64,000 nt of DNA from JAJYSO01 sp964579505 (lineage in GTDB: Bacteria > Bacteroidota > Bacteroidia > Flavobacteriales > Flavobacteriaceae), in the NCBI GenBank assembly GCA_964579505.1, contig CAZOGC010000009.1, positions 26,998 through 90,997 on the forward strand. The letters run 5' to 3'. Each line of letters starts with the position of its first letter. Within the stretch, counting starts at the first letter, position 1. Both the position numbers and the translations under genes were made by a program. Below the pieces are notes generated by a model, which did no database searches, was not told the origin of the DNA, and saw only the letters and a program-made list of their open reading frames with translations. Below, piece after piece: positions 1 through 9,273 of this stretch.

Positions 1-1
1 T

Positions 2-1306
2 GTACAGGCTATGAATCGCCATCAAAACAACTTAGACCTCATCTTTGTAAATGCCACCGATTATACCGCTAACGTTGTTCTTCACCAAACTGACAAAGCG
101 TATATTGATATTACTGACAACCTTACTTTCTTAAAAGACAATAGTTTTTTGTGGACTAGTGATAAGAGTAACTGGAATCAGATTTATCACTACGACAAAA
201 CCGGAAAACTTATTCGTCAAATAACAGATGGCAACTGGGACGTTACTGCTTTTTATGGGTACAGCCCAAAAACTAACCACATTTATTATCAAAGCACCGA
301 AAATGGAAGTGTAAACCGCGCTATTTATTCTATCAAATTAAACGGCAAAGACCAAACACAGCTCACTCAAAAAACCGGCACAAACAGTGCGGCATTTAGT
401 AAAAATTACACTTATTTCATCAACACCTTCAACAACGTTAATACACCCAACATTTATACGGTTAACCAGGCCAAAGACGGAAAAATTGTTCGGGTTATAA
501 AAGACAATCAAGAATTAAAAGAGAAACTGAAATCCTATAACATTTCACCCAAAGTTATCTCAACCATTCACATAAATGGGAACGATCTTAATATGTGGAT
601 GATTAAACCGCCAAACTTTGATCCTAACAAGAAGTACCCACTGTTGCTATATCAATATTCAGGTCCCGGATCGCAATCTGTAGCCAATACCTTTTTTGGC
701 ACCAATGATTATTGGTATGAAATGCTAGCTGAACAAGGATATATCATTGCTTGCGTTGATGGTCGTGGCACCGGATTTAAAGGAGCTGACTTTAAAAAAG
801 TTACACAACTACAACTCGGAAAATACGAAGTACAAGATCAAATTTCTGTAGCCAAAAAACTAGGTCAACTTCCTTATATTGATGAAAACCGCATTGGTAT
901 TTGGGGATGGAGTTATGGTGGGTTTATGGCTGCCAATTGCATTATGCAAGGAGCAGATGTCTTTGCTATGGCTATTGCCGTGGCACCGGTAACCAGCTGG
1001 CGTTTTTACGACAGTATTTACACAGAACGTTATATGACAACTCCGGAAGAAAACCCAAACGGATATGATGACAATTCGCCCATCAGCCATGTAAACGAAC
1101 TTGAAGATCCGTTCTTGTTGGTACACGGTAGTGGTGATGACAACGTGCATGTACAAAATTCTATGCAACTTATAGAAAATCTTATTCAAGCACACAAACA
1201 ATTTAATTGGTTGATATTTCCGGATAACAACCACGGGATTTATGGCGGAAATACGCGCTATTTCCTTTACACTAAAATGACTAATTTTATTAAAGAAAAT
1301 CTGTAA
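2..1306 (+). CDS. Dipeptidyl peptidase IV family serine peptidase (S9), 5' truncated by the window
   Basis: The frame is open from base 2, so the true start lies upstream; the first in-frame ATG at 11 is internal. This is the C-terminal part of an S9B prolyl oligopeptidase-type enzyme, which removes X-Pro/X-Ala dipeptides from peptide N-termini and is normally secreted to the periplasm. Counting from the ATG at 11, residues 1-180 are the end of the beta-propeller and about 190-431 the alpha/beta-hydrolase domain. The catalytic triad is visible: Ser301 in GWSYGG, Asp376 in HGSGDDNVH and His408 in NNHGIYGG. The next gene, a peptide transporter, begins 3 bases after the stop, so the two are almost certainly co-transcribed: the protease makes dipeptides and the transporter imports them. 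Family assignment is firm. Confidence 0.93.
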   Translation, partial: VQAMNRHQNNLDLIFVNATDYTANVVLHQTDKAYIDITDNLTFLKDNSFLWTSDKSNWNQIYHYDKTGKLIRQITDGNWDVTAFYGYSPKTNHIYYQSTENGSVNRAIYSIKLNGKDQTQLTQKTGTNSAAFSKNYTYFINTFNNVNTPNIYTVNQAKDGKIVRVIKDNQELKEKLKSYNISPKVISTIHINGNDLNMWMIKPPNFDPNKKYPLLLYQYSGPGSQSVANTFFGTNDYWYEMLAEQGYIIACVDGRGTGFKGADFKKVTQLQLGKYEVQDQISVAKKLGQLPYIDENRIGIWGWSYGGFMAANCIMQGADVFAMAIAVAPVTSWRFYDSIYTERYMTTPEENPNGYDDNSPISHVNELEDPFLLVHGSGDDNVHVQNSMQLIENLIQAHKQFNWLIFPDNNHGIYGGNTRYFLYTKMTNFIKENL

Positions 1307-1309
1307 TTT

Positions 1310-3259
1310 ATGGCAACAACTGCTCCTGCCAAGCATCAAAGAGAACTATTTGGCCAACCTGTAGGTCTGTTTATTTTGTTTATGACCGAAATGTGGGAAC
1401 GCTTTTCCTACTATGGCATGCGTGCCATTTTGGTTTTATATTTAGTAGAAGAAACCACCTCTCACAACCCCGGATTAGGGTGGGCTACCGGAGATGCACT
1501 TATCCTTTATGGCTGGTACACCATGCTGGTCTATGTAGCCTGTATCCCCGGAGGATTAATTGCCGACAATTGGCTGGGACAGAAAAAGACCGTAATGTGG
1601 GGAGCTATTAGCCTCGTAATAGGCCACTCTATATTGGCTATTGAAGCCATGTGGGCCTTTTACACGGGGTTAGTCTTTATTGTTCTTGGTGTAGGCATGT
1701 TAAAAGCCAACATCTCTACAATGGTTGGCGGCCTGTATGAAAAAGGCGATATTAGAAGAGACAAAGGGTTTACCATTTTTTACATCGGTATTAACATCGG
1801 GGCACTTCTTTCTGCTATTTCAGTGGGATATGTTGGTGAAAAAATAGGCTGGCATTATGGATTTGCGATGGCCGGAATAGCCATGGCCTTGGGACTTATT
1901 GTTTACATGTGGGGGCAACGTTTTATCAAACATGTAGGAAACAAACCTATTAAAGATGAAAATACCAAAAATGAAGCCTCAATTGGGCAACTGTATGCCA
2001 ACTTGCTCAAGTCGCCCAAACAACGATTATATGCCGGAGCTCTAATCTTATTCTCTTTATACTGGTTGGTATTTAAAGATCTACCAAACGGATTGCTATT
2101 CTTATTCTTGGCTGCTGTAGTGGCTTTAATGATGATGGTCTACAAAGACCTGAAAACTCAAGTAATGAAAGACCGATTTATCGTAATCATTCTCTCTTTC
2201 TTATTAGTAATTGTTTTTTGGGGCGCGTTTGAACAAGCTGGTGGACTAATGAACTTATATGCTGCTAATAAAACCGATCGACTTATCGGAGAAGGAGTTC
2301 CTTTACTTGGCGGACTGACTGTGCCTGCTACGTGGTTTCAATCATTAAACTCTATCTTTATCGTTATTTTTGGTGTAGCTGTAGCCAATTTTTGGATTAA
2401 ACGGCAAAAGAAGAACAAAGAAGCCTCCTCTCTTTTTAAAATGGCCGTAGGAACCATTATTATGGGATTAGGTTTCTTATTTATGGCAGGAGCCGCTAAT
2501 CAATATGTACCCGGCGGCGAAAAAGCCGGAATGTATTGGCTTGCACTTGCCTTTTTATTTCACACCATTGGCGAGCTATGTCAATCGCCGGTTGCCTTAT
2601 CTTTTATTACCAAACTATCACCGGTTAAATACGCCTCTTTAATGATGGGACTCTATTTTGCAGCTACCGGATTGGGAAATAAAATGGCCGGTTTTGTAGG
2701 AGAATCTTCTCAAAGCGAACCTATTCATATTGAATTAAAAGCCGGGAAAGATCAAATAAAACCTTTCTTAGACGCCGACAACGTTTTTGCTAAAGAGAAA
2801 GATTTTATTATAGAAAGTGAAGTTTATGTTGATAACGGAAAATTTGAAGCGCTAGATCCGGAAACCGGGCAGTCTTTATTACCCATCATTACGTTTATGC
2901 AACCCGAACGCATGCAGAACGTGATTGCTCAATTAGAAGAAAAAGGCGCCACAAAGGCCCATCCTTTTCATGCTGATTTAGACTTCAAAAAAACCGACGA
3001 TGCGGTAGAATCCGGAGACAATAGCTTGATTGGTCTAGTTAATCAAATAACAGGAAAAGAAACAACTAAAGGCAAAGTAATTCACAAATACCCACTAGGT
3101 TATTCGGGTTCTTTTATTATTCAAGAAATTCAAACTAAAAGTGAGTTGTGGACTTTTGTGGGGATTACCGTATTCACCTTTATTTTTGGACTACTTGTAA
3201 TTCTACTTTTAAAACCCTTAAAACGACTTACCCATGGGGTAGAAGACAACGAGCATTAA
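1310..3259 (+). CDS. POT/PTR family proton-dependent oligopeptide transporter with a large periplasmic insert
   Basis: Inner-membrane proton-coupled importer of di- and tripeptides (major facilitator superfamily, POT family). The family signature is near the N-terminus: GLFILFMTEMWERFSYYG, containing the ExxER proton-coupling motif, and FEQAGG marks TM7 around residue 307, followed by PATWFQSLN of TM8. At 649 residues it is longer than the usual 450-500. The excess is a hydrophilic stretch of about 140 residues (roughly 466-608) lying between the segments that correspond to TM11 and TM12. The ATG at 1310 is 3 bases after the DPP IV stop, so this start is chosen and an operon is inferred. The substrate is inferred from family and neighbour only. 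Confidence 0.92.
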   Translation: MATTAPAKHQRELFGQPVGLFILFMTEMWERFSYYGMRAILVLYLVEETTSHNPGLGWATGDALILYGWYTMLVYVACIPGGLIADNWLGQKKTVMWGAISLVIGHSILAIEAMWAFYTGLVFIVLGVGMLKANISTMVGGLYEKGDIRRDKGFTIFYIGINIGALLSAISVGYVGEKIGWHYGFAMAGIAMALGLIVYMWGQRFIKHVGNKPIKDENTKNEASIGQLYANLLKSPKQRLYAGALILFSLYWLVFKDLPNGLLFLFLAAVVALMMMVYKDLKTQVMKDRFIVIILSFLLVIVFWGAFEQAGGLMNLYAANKTDRLIGEGVPLLGGLTVPATWFQSLNSIFIVIFGVAVANFWIKRQKKNKEASSLFKMAVGTIIMGLGFLFMAGAANQYVPGGEKAGMYWLALAFLFHTIGELCQSPVALSFITKLSPVKYASLMMGLYFAATGLGNKMAGFVGESSQSEPIHIELKAGKDQIKPFLDADNVFAKEKDFIIESEVYVDNGKFEALDPETGQSLLPIITFMQPERMQNVIAQLEEKGATKAHPFHADLDFKKTDDAVESGDNSLIGLVNQITGKETTKGKVIHKYPLGYSGSFIIQEIQTKSELWTFVGITVFTFIFGLLVILLLKPLKRLTHGVEDNEH

Positions 3260-3366
3260 CCTCATATGAGCCGGGTATATAAATAATAAACCGGGCAACA
3301 GCACCTAAGGGAACGTTGAAAAACCATACTTCTTTTATCTGCCGCCCCAGATAAAACAAAATTTGT

Positions 3367-4824
3367 ATGGAAGATACACACGCACAAGCTGTTAAAGCAA
3401 GTAAACCCAAATTTCCCAAAAGCGTTCCCTATCTACTGGGTAATGAGGCGGCCGAACGATTTAGCTTCTACGGTATGAAAGCCATTTTGGCAATCTACCT
3501 TGTAGAAGCTTTTAAATATGCGGCTCCGGAATCTAATGCTACTGTTCACCTTTTTATAGCCTTGGCTTATTTAATGTCTATTGTAGGAGGGCTTTTAGCT
3601 GACTGGTTTTTAGGAAAATACCACACCATTTTATGGCTCTCTATTGTATATTGTGCCGGACACGCTTTCTTAGCCTTTTTTGATCATATAGAATCCGGAT
3701 TTTTAATTGGTCTCTTGTTAATTACAATTGGGGCAGGAGGTATTAAGCCTTGTGTATCTGCTAATATTGGCGACCAATTCGACAAATCTAATCAGAGCCT
3801 TATCTCTAAGATGTTTAATTACTTTTATTTTTGTATTAACGTAGGCTCCGTTATTTCTACTTTGCTCACCCCCTACCTCTATAAAAACTTCGGCCCTAGA
3901 TTGGCATTTGGTGTTCCGGGAATTTTAATGGCCGTAGCTACGATTGTTTTTTGGTTAGGTAGAAAACAGTACGTTAAAGTACCGCCTAAAGGGTATCCTA
4001 AAGACAACTTTGTCTCTATTAATTTTTACATGCTAAAATGCGCCTTTAATAAAATTCCAGGAAAATCAGCTAAAGAACGAGCTGAAGAAAAATACAACCC
4101 GGAAAAAGTAGATGGTATTTTAGCCGTTTGGCGCGTATTGGCTATTTTTGCCTTTATTCCAATCTATTGGGCATTATATGATCAAAACGGTTCAGAATGG
4201 GTTTTACAGGCACGCCACATGGACTTACATTTTTTAGGAATTACATGGCTTCCCTCTCAAGTACAATCTATTAATCCCTTTCTCATCCTTGTCTTTATTC
4301 CGCTCTTTACCGCTTGGTTGTATCCGGGCATAGAAAAACTAGGCATAAAGTTTACCGCGCTGCGCAAAATTGGTTCCGGACTAGTCGTCTTAGCTTCCTC
4401 CTTCGTGGTCATTGCTCTTATTCAAGAAAATATTGATGCCGGAGGCACCCCCAGTATAGGTTGGCAATTTTTAGCCTATACACTTTTAACTGCTTCAGAA
4501 ATTTTACTTTCTATTACCGGGTTAGAATACGCCTATACGCAAGCCCCAAAATCTATGAAAAGTACGATTATGGCCTTTTTCTTAATGACGGTTTTTGTAG
4601 GAGATTTCTTTGTTACGTTAGTGAATGTAAATATTGAAAACCATGGGTTTTTAGAATCCCTAGAAGGACAGGCTAGTTATTACTGGTTCTTCCTAGGCAT
4701 TTTAGCTGTATTTGCCATCGTGTACATGTTCGTTTCTAGACTAGTGAAGGAGAAAAGCTACCTAGTTGATGATGATGACAGCGAAACAAAAGCAGACATT
4801 GAAGCTGCCCAACTATCAGATTAA
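3367..4824 (+). CDS. POT/PTR family oligopeptide transporter, standard length
   Basis: Second POT-family proton/peptide symporter, 485 residues, without the large insert of its neighbours. The N-terminal signature is GNEAAERFSFYGMKAIL, with the ExxER motif in the variant form EAAER, followed by alternating hydrophobic segments to the end and an acidic C-terminal tail (DDDDSETKADIE). It lies 107 bases downstream of the first POT gene on the same strand; no terminator is evident between them. A perfect hairpin follows 29 bases after the stop. The variation at the signature compared with the other two POT proteins suggests a different subgroup and possibly a different peptide preference, which is inference. 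Confidence 0.9.
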   Translation: MEDTHAQAVKASKPKFPKSVPYLLGNEAAERFSFYGMKAILAIYLVEAFKYAAPESNATVHLFIALAYLMSIVGGLLADWFLGKYHTILWLSIVYCAGHAFLAFFDHIESGFLIGLLLITIGAGGIKPCVSANIGDQFDKSNQSLISKMFNYFYFCINVGSVISTLLTPYLYKNFGPRLAFGVPGILMAVATIVFWLGRKQYVKVPPKGYPKDNFVSINFYMLKCAFNKIPGKSAKERAEEKYNPEKVDGILAVWRVLAIFAFIPIYWALYDQNGSEWVLQARHMDLHFLGITWLPSQVQSINPFLILVFIPLFTAWLYPGIEKLGIKFTALRKIGSGLVVLASSFVVIALIQENIDAGGTPSIGWQFLAYTLLTASEILLSITGLEYAYTQAPKSMKSTIMAFFLMTVFVGDFFVTLVNVNIENHGFLESLEGQASYYWFFLGILAVFAIVYMFVSRLVKEKSYLVDDDDSETKADIEAAQLSD

Positions 4825-4853
4825 ACCAGCATACAGAAACGAGCTATACATCG

Positions 4854-4891
4854 CCCTTGCGTTGAGTATAAAATAATGACGAACGCAAGGG
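4854..4891 (+). other. Perfect 10-bp hairpin in the 377-base gap between two POT genes
   Basis: CCCTTGCGTT (4854-4863) and AACGCAAGGG (4882-4891) form a perfect 10-bp stem with an 18-base loop, 29 bases after the upstream stop. No run of T follows, so it is a weak terminator candidate or a 3'-end stabiliser. The rest of 4825-5201 is AT-rich with no convincing gene; a minus-strand open frame at 4816-5043 has no family resemblance. Confidence 0.5.
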
Positions 4892-5201
4892 AAACTCTTT
4901 GAGACCTTAAATATTTCATAAAAATAACAAAAACACCCTATTTTACCCTCATTTTCATACACTTTACCCCTTTCTATTTGTTGATTTTTGATTATTATTG
5001 TACGCGAAGAAAATGGAAGCTGGAGAAGTTGTTGAGGTTCCAATATTTTATCAACCTATAATAGCATCTTACTACAATTGTACCTTGTATATTATAAACA
5101 ACAATATACAATGCTCAAGAGAGTGCTTAAACACCTCTTTTTGCAATTTTTGACAGGTCATATTTTCTACATAAATATAATTTCTACACCTAACATGTAA
5201 T

Positions 5202-7304
5202 ATGGCATCAGTAAATCGACATGCAGAATTTTTTGAGAGTAAAGTCTTTGGGCATCCTGCCGGACTATTTGTTCTCTTCTTTACCGAAATGTGGGAGCGC
5301 TTTTCATACTACGGAATGCGCGCACTCTTAGTTTTATTTTTAGTAAGTTCTATTGGCTTGGGTGGCTGGGACTGGCCTCGAGAAAACGCGCTAGCTCTTT
5401 ATGGAACATACACCGCCTTGGTATACCTCACCCCCATTATTGGCGGCTATCTAGCCGACAAAATCTTGGGGTACAGACGAGCCGTAGTAATTGGTGCCGT
5501 TATTATGAGTTTGGGGCACTTTTCTATGGCACTAGAGTTTGCCCACGTGTTTTTATACATCGGGATTGCGATGCTAATTATTGGAAACGGATTCTTTAAA
5601 CCCAACATTACTTCTATTATTTCACAGATGTATGAAGACGTTCCTGAAAAACAAGATGGAGCTTATACCATTTTTTATATGGGGGTAAATGCCGGCGCTT
5701 TTTTGGGTATTTTACTCTGTGGATATCTAGGTGAAGAAGTGGGTTGGAGCTATGGATTTGGACTAGCCGGTATCTTTATGTTCTTAGGAATGTTACAGTT
5801 TTATTTTTCTCAAAAACTCTTTGGAAATGTAGGAAAAAAGAGACTACAGGAAAAACAAAAAGAGGAGAAAAAAGAAATCAAAAAAATAGAAAAGGAAGTT
5901 GAAAAACGCAATCCTTTTACCAAGTTAGACATCGTTCTTATCGCATTATCTGCCATAATTGGTGTGGTGTGGATTATTAACGACCCCATCTCAAAAATAA
6001 GTGGCACCAATATCTTGGCTTTCGGAGGAGAAGATTATTCTAGCACCTTCATCATTATAGGCGTCGCGCTATTTTTTATTCTTTTGGTATCACGAATAAT
6101 TCGTTACCCCAAAATCTTGCGCGACCGCATGGTAGCCATCGTTCTCTTTGCCATCTTTACTGTTGTTTTTTGGATGTGTTTTGAACAAGCCGGTGGTTCT
6201 ATGACCATCTTTGCCAATTCTTATACAAATCGCGTAATGACCGGCACCGCAGCCACCATCTTCCTTATTGTCAACATTATTATTACCATTGTTCCGGTAG
6301 CTATCATAACTTGGGTATTATTCTTACTTTTTAGAAAAACCTTCAAAAAGATAGCTCTTTCTAATATTATCTTGGGCTGTAGTTTTCTAATTATCTGGGG
6401 AATTGTGATTTGGATGATTAACAGAGATCTCAATTCATCTTCTTATATCATTCAATACCAAAGTGTACAAACAGCAGTAATAGACCAAAATACACATCAA
6501 CAAAAGGTTGATGAAAAAACAGGCGAATTGGTGTTTGAAAAAATTCCGGTGATGGAATCTACCCAGATTAATCCGGAAGATCAAATCGTAAGCACTACCA
6601 CAAAAGTGATTGAACCGATAGATTTAAAAGTGGGTGATAAAGTTGAAATTTACGACATCGATAAAGAAGGAACTTATGTTCTACTAGACAAAGACACTGA
6701 GGCCAAAATACGAGCTGCCGATAAAGCCGATGGAAAGCCTTCGCATATCATAGAAGGGAAGGTTTCTAAAGTTATTGAAAATGAATTGGAGATTCCGGCC
6801 ACTTGGTTCCTTATTTTAAACTCCTTATTTATTATCACCCTTGCTCCCTTATTTTCTAAATGGTGGGAGAGCAAATACAATCCCAGTGCCGCCGCTAAAT
6901 ACGGATTTGGACTTATTTTATTAGGGGTAGGTTTTGGTTCATTAGCACTCGGATCTTCCTCTATTCCGGCGGGAGCACAAGTAGCTTCTGTAAGTTTAAT
7001 CTGGTTGGTTTTTGCATACTTATTTCATACTTTAGGAGAGCTGTGTCTCTCTCCGGTGGCGCTATCTTATGTAAGTAAGCTCGTACCTGGTCGAATGATT
7101 GCATTAATGTTTGGAGTATGGTATGTAGCCGTAGCTATTGGTAATAAAATGGCCGGCGTTTTAGGAGGACAAATTGATAAGATTACAGCTCAATACGACA
7201 TGAGTACTTTCTTCCTCATATTTACCATTGTTCCGGCTATATTAGGAATTATTGCAATTACATTACATCCGGTTATCAAAAAGTTGATGCACGGGGTGAA
7301 GTAA
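5202..7304 (+). CDS. POT/PTR family oligopeptide transporter with extra TM segments and a soluble insert
   Basis: Third POT-family symporter, 700 residues. The signature GLFVLFFTEMWERFSYYG is almost the same as in the POT gene at 1310, indicating paralogy. Three features lengthen it: a highly charged Lys/Glu-rich stretch at about residues 212-237 in the loop between the two six-helix bundles; two additional hydrophobic segments at about 350-406 after the TM7 motif FEQAGG (about 327); and a hydrophilic domain of about 120 residues (408-528) before PATWFLILNS of TM8 (about 532). So the insert sits at a different place from that of the 1310 protein. It is separated from the preceding gene by 377 bases and probably has its own promoter. 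A shared hairpin terminator follows. Confidence 0.9.
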   Translation: MASVNRHAEFFESKVFGHPAGLFVLFFTEMWERFSYYGMRALLVLFLVSSIGLGGWDWPRENALALYGTYTALVYLTPIIGGYLADKILGYRRAVVIGAVIMSLGHFSMALEFAHVFLYIGIAMLIIGNGFFKPNITSIISQMYEDVPEKQDGAYTIFYMGVNAGAFLGILLCGYLGEEVGWSYGFGLAGIFMFLGMLQFYFSQKLFGNVGKKRLQEKQKEEKKEIKKIEKEVEKRNPFTKLDIVLIALSAIIGVVWIINDPISKISGTNILAFGGEDYSSTFIIIGVALFFILLVSRIIRYPKILRDRMVAIVLFAIFTVVFWMCFEQAGGSMTIFANSYTNRVMTGTAATIFLIVNIIITIVPVAIITWVLFLLFRKTFKKIALSNIILGCSFLIIWGIVIWMINRDLNSSSYIIQYQSVQTAVIDQNTHQQKVDEKTGELVFEKIPVMESTQINPEDQIVSTTTKVIEPIDLKVGDKVEIYDIDKEGTYVLLDKDTEAKIRAADKADGKPSHIIEGKVSKVIENELEIPATWFLILNSLFIITLAPLFSKWWESKYNPSAAAKYGFGLILLGVGFGSLALGSSSIPAGAQVASVSLIWLVFAYLFHTLGELCLSPVALSYVSKLVPGRMIALMFGVWYVAVAIGNKMAGVLGGQIDKITAQYDMSTFFLIFTIVPAILGIIAITLHPVIKKLMHGVK

Positions 7305-7324
7305 CCTTTCTCATAACACAAAAC

Positions 7325-7364
7325 AAAAATGCAGTGGAACGTATACTTGTTCTGCTGCATTTTT
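7325..7364. terminator. Bidirectional Rho-independent terminator between convergent POT and mntH genes
   Basis: AAAAATGCAG (7325-7334) pairs perfectly with CTGCATTTTT (7355-7364), with an inner GAAC/GTTC pairing. A runs on one side and T runs on the other let it work on both strands. It lies between the stops at 7304 (plus) and 7393 (minus). Confidence 0.85.
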
Positions 7365-7392
7365 ATTATAAGTACTATGCTTAAAAACAGTA

Positions 7393-9273
7393 TCACACAA
7401 TAAATACCGGCACTTTCACCTTGTGTCGAACGCTATCTACCGTTGTACCAAAAAGGATATCTTTAAAACCGGTATGTCCGTGACCGCCAAGAACCAACAA
7501 TTCAAAATCACCTTTATTTACAATAGTGGCTATACTCTTTTTAGCAGAACCAAATCCCAACTCAGTCGAAACCGAATAACCCCGCAGAGAAAGCTCTTGC
7601 TGATAAGCCTGAAGAAAATTCTTGTCACTAGCCGATTCGTAATCTTCTATTTCTGCTCCGTATATCATTGCTCCTGCCGATTCTACCACGTGAATAAGCG
7701 TATAAACAGCTTCCTTTCCACCCAATTGAAGTGCGGCTGCTATACTTTCTTTATCGGTAGTTGAAAAATCTACCGCAATAGCAATTTTTTTAAACAACAT
7801 GGGGTTTGTCAGTTCTTTAATAGTGGCTACCGTAATATGTGGCACCAATTTACGTTCTTTTTCCTTTACTTTACCTATCAAGGGTTCTAAAAAGATATAC
7901 AGCAACAACGCTCCTGCTCCTATTGCCAGTGGAACAACGATTGCCCAAATATACACCGGATGTGCTGATGTAGTAAGCCAATGCTGCATTTGACTCATTA
8001 CTAATTTTACATTCAGTCCCACAATAACAAGGGTAATAAGCCATGCTGCTATCCGCAGGGGCCATTTAATATGAAAGCCCTTCATTAATTTCTTCTGACT
8101 CACAAAATGAATCAGTGGAATAATAGCAAATCCTAATTGCAAACTCAGTATTACTTGGCTCAACACCAATAAACGACCGGTACTATTAGGGCCAAAATAA
8201 AGAATTGCAAACAAAGCCGGTATAATGGCCAGTAACCGCGTAATCAGTCGCCTTGCCCACGGTTGTATACGTAAATTAAGGTGCCCCTCCATTACAATTT
8301 GTCCGGCAAGCGTACCGGTAAGAGTAGAACTCTGACCTGCAGCAATTAAAGCCACCCCAAATAAAATAGGAGCCAGCTCATTACCGATTAGCGGTTGCAA
8401 AAGTTTATACGCATCTTGAATTTCGGCCACGCCATGTAATCCGTTAGTATAAAAAACAGCAGCGGCCAAGATAAGGATAGCAGCATTGACAAACAGCGCC
8501 AGGTTAAGCGCTATAGCCGAGTCTATAAAGTTGAACCGCAAGGCTTCTTTTATTCCCTTTTTGGTGCGTTTTATTTTTCGTGATTGCACCAAAGATGAAT
8601 GTAAATAAAGATTATGCGGCATTACCGTAGCCCCAATAATACCAATAGCAATATACAAAGCCTCTTTATTTGGTAAACTCGGCACCAACCCGGCAACAAT
8701 ACCCGCTGTATCGGGTTGGGCAAAAAACAACTCTACCACAAAAGACAGGGTAATAACAGCTACCAACCCAATAATAAAAGCTTCCATCTTACGCATGCCT
8801 TTATTAATTAAAAACAACAGCAAAAAAGAATCTAAGGCGGTAAGTGAAACTCCCCAAATAAGGGGCAAGCCAAAAAGCAAATTCAACCCGATGGCCATTC
8901 CGATAACCTCTGCCAAATCGGTCGCAATCATGGCAATTTCGGCTAAAATATAAAGCGCAAAATTGACAAAAGGAGAATAGGCCTCTCGCGAGGCTTGTGC
9001 CAAATCACGACCACGCACAATACCTAGTCGCGTACACAAACTTTGTAAAAGAATCGCTATAAAATTAGACATGACCAACACCCAGATAAGTTGGTATCCA
9101 AACTGGCTTCCTCCTGCCAAATCAGTAGCCCAGTTTCCCGGATCTACATAGCCTACACCAATAAGATAAGCCGGTCCTAAAAAGGCCAAAAACCGTTTCC
9201 ACGTAGACTTTTTATTCTCGGTATTTATAGAGCCATGCATTTCTTCTGTAAGTGATCTTTTAGGAGTACTCAT
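7393..9273 (-). CDS. mntH: Nramp divalent metal (Mn/Fe) transporter fused to a C-terminal universal stress protein domain
   Basis: Proton-coupled importer of Mn2+/Fe2+ in the inner membrane. The Nramp metal-site motifs are present: DPGNWATDLAGG (Asp44, TM1) and MPHNLYLHS (TM6, about residue 219). Residues about 1-470 are the transporter; about 490-626 are a UspA-like domain ending in the nucleotide-loop pattern GGHGHTGFKDILFGTTVDSV. The fusion explains the length of 626 against about 410-450 for stand-alone MntH. The ATG overlaps the stop of mntR (ATGA overlap at 9270-9273), so the regulator and transporter are translated from one transcript. Mn versus Fe preference cannot be read from sequence, but the partnership with a DtxR/MntR-type regulator favours Mn. 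Confidence 0.93.
   Translation of the reverse strand: MSTPKRSLTEEMHGSINTENKKSTWKRFLAFLGPAYLIGVGYVDPGNWATDLAGGSQFGYQLIWVLVMSNFIAILLQSLCTRLGIVRGRDLAQASREAYSPFVNFALYILAEIAMIATDLAEVIGMAIGLNLLFGLPLIWGVSLTALDSFLLLFLINKGMRKMEAFIIGLVAVITLSFVVELFFAQPDTAGIVAGLVPSLPNKEALYIAIGIIGATVMPHNLYLHSSLVQSRKIKRTKKGIKEALRFNFIDSAIALNLALFVNAAILILAAAVFYTNGLHGVAEIQDAYKLLQPLIGNELAPILFGVALIAAGQSSTLTGTLAGQIVMEGHLNLRIQPWARRLITRLLAIIPALFAILYFGPNSTGRLLVLSQVILSLQLGFAIIPLIHFVSQKKLMKGFHIKWPLRIAAWLITLVIVGLNVKLVMSQMQHWLTTSAHPVYIWAIVVPLAIGAGALLLYIFLEPLIGKVKEKERKLVPHITVATIKELTNPMLFKKIAIAVDFSTTDKESIAAALQLGGKEAVYTLIHVVESAGAMIYGAEIEDYESASDKNFLQAYQQELSLRGYSVSTELGFGSAKKSIATIVNKGDFELLVLGGHGHTGFKDILFGTTVDSVRHKVKVPVFIV

Noticed and set aside
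4816..5043. Minus-strand open frame of 75 codons in the gap between POT genes
   Set aside because: No conserved character, and it covers the hairpin after the POT gene; AT-rich intergenic frames of this length occur by chance.
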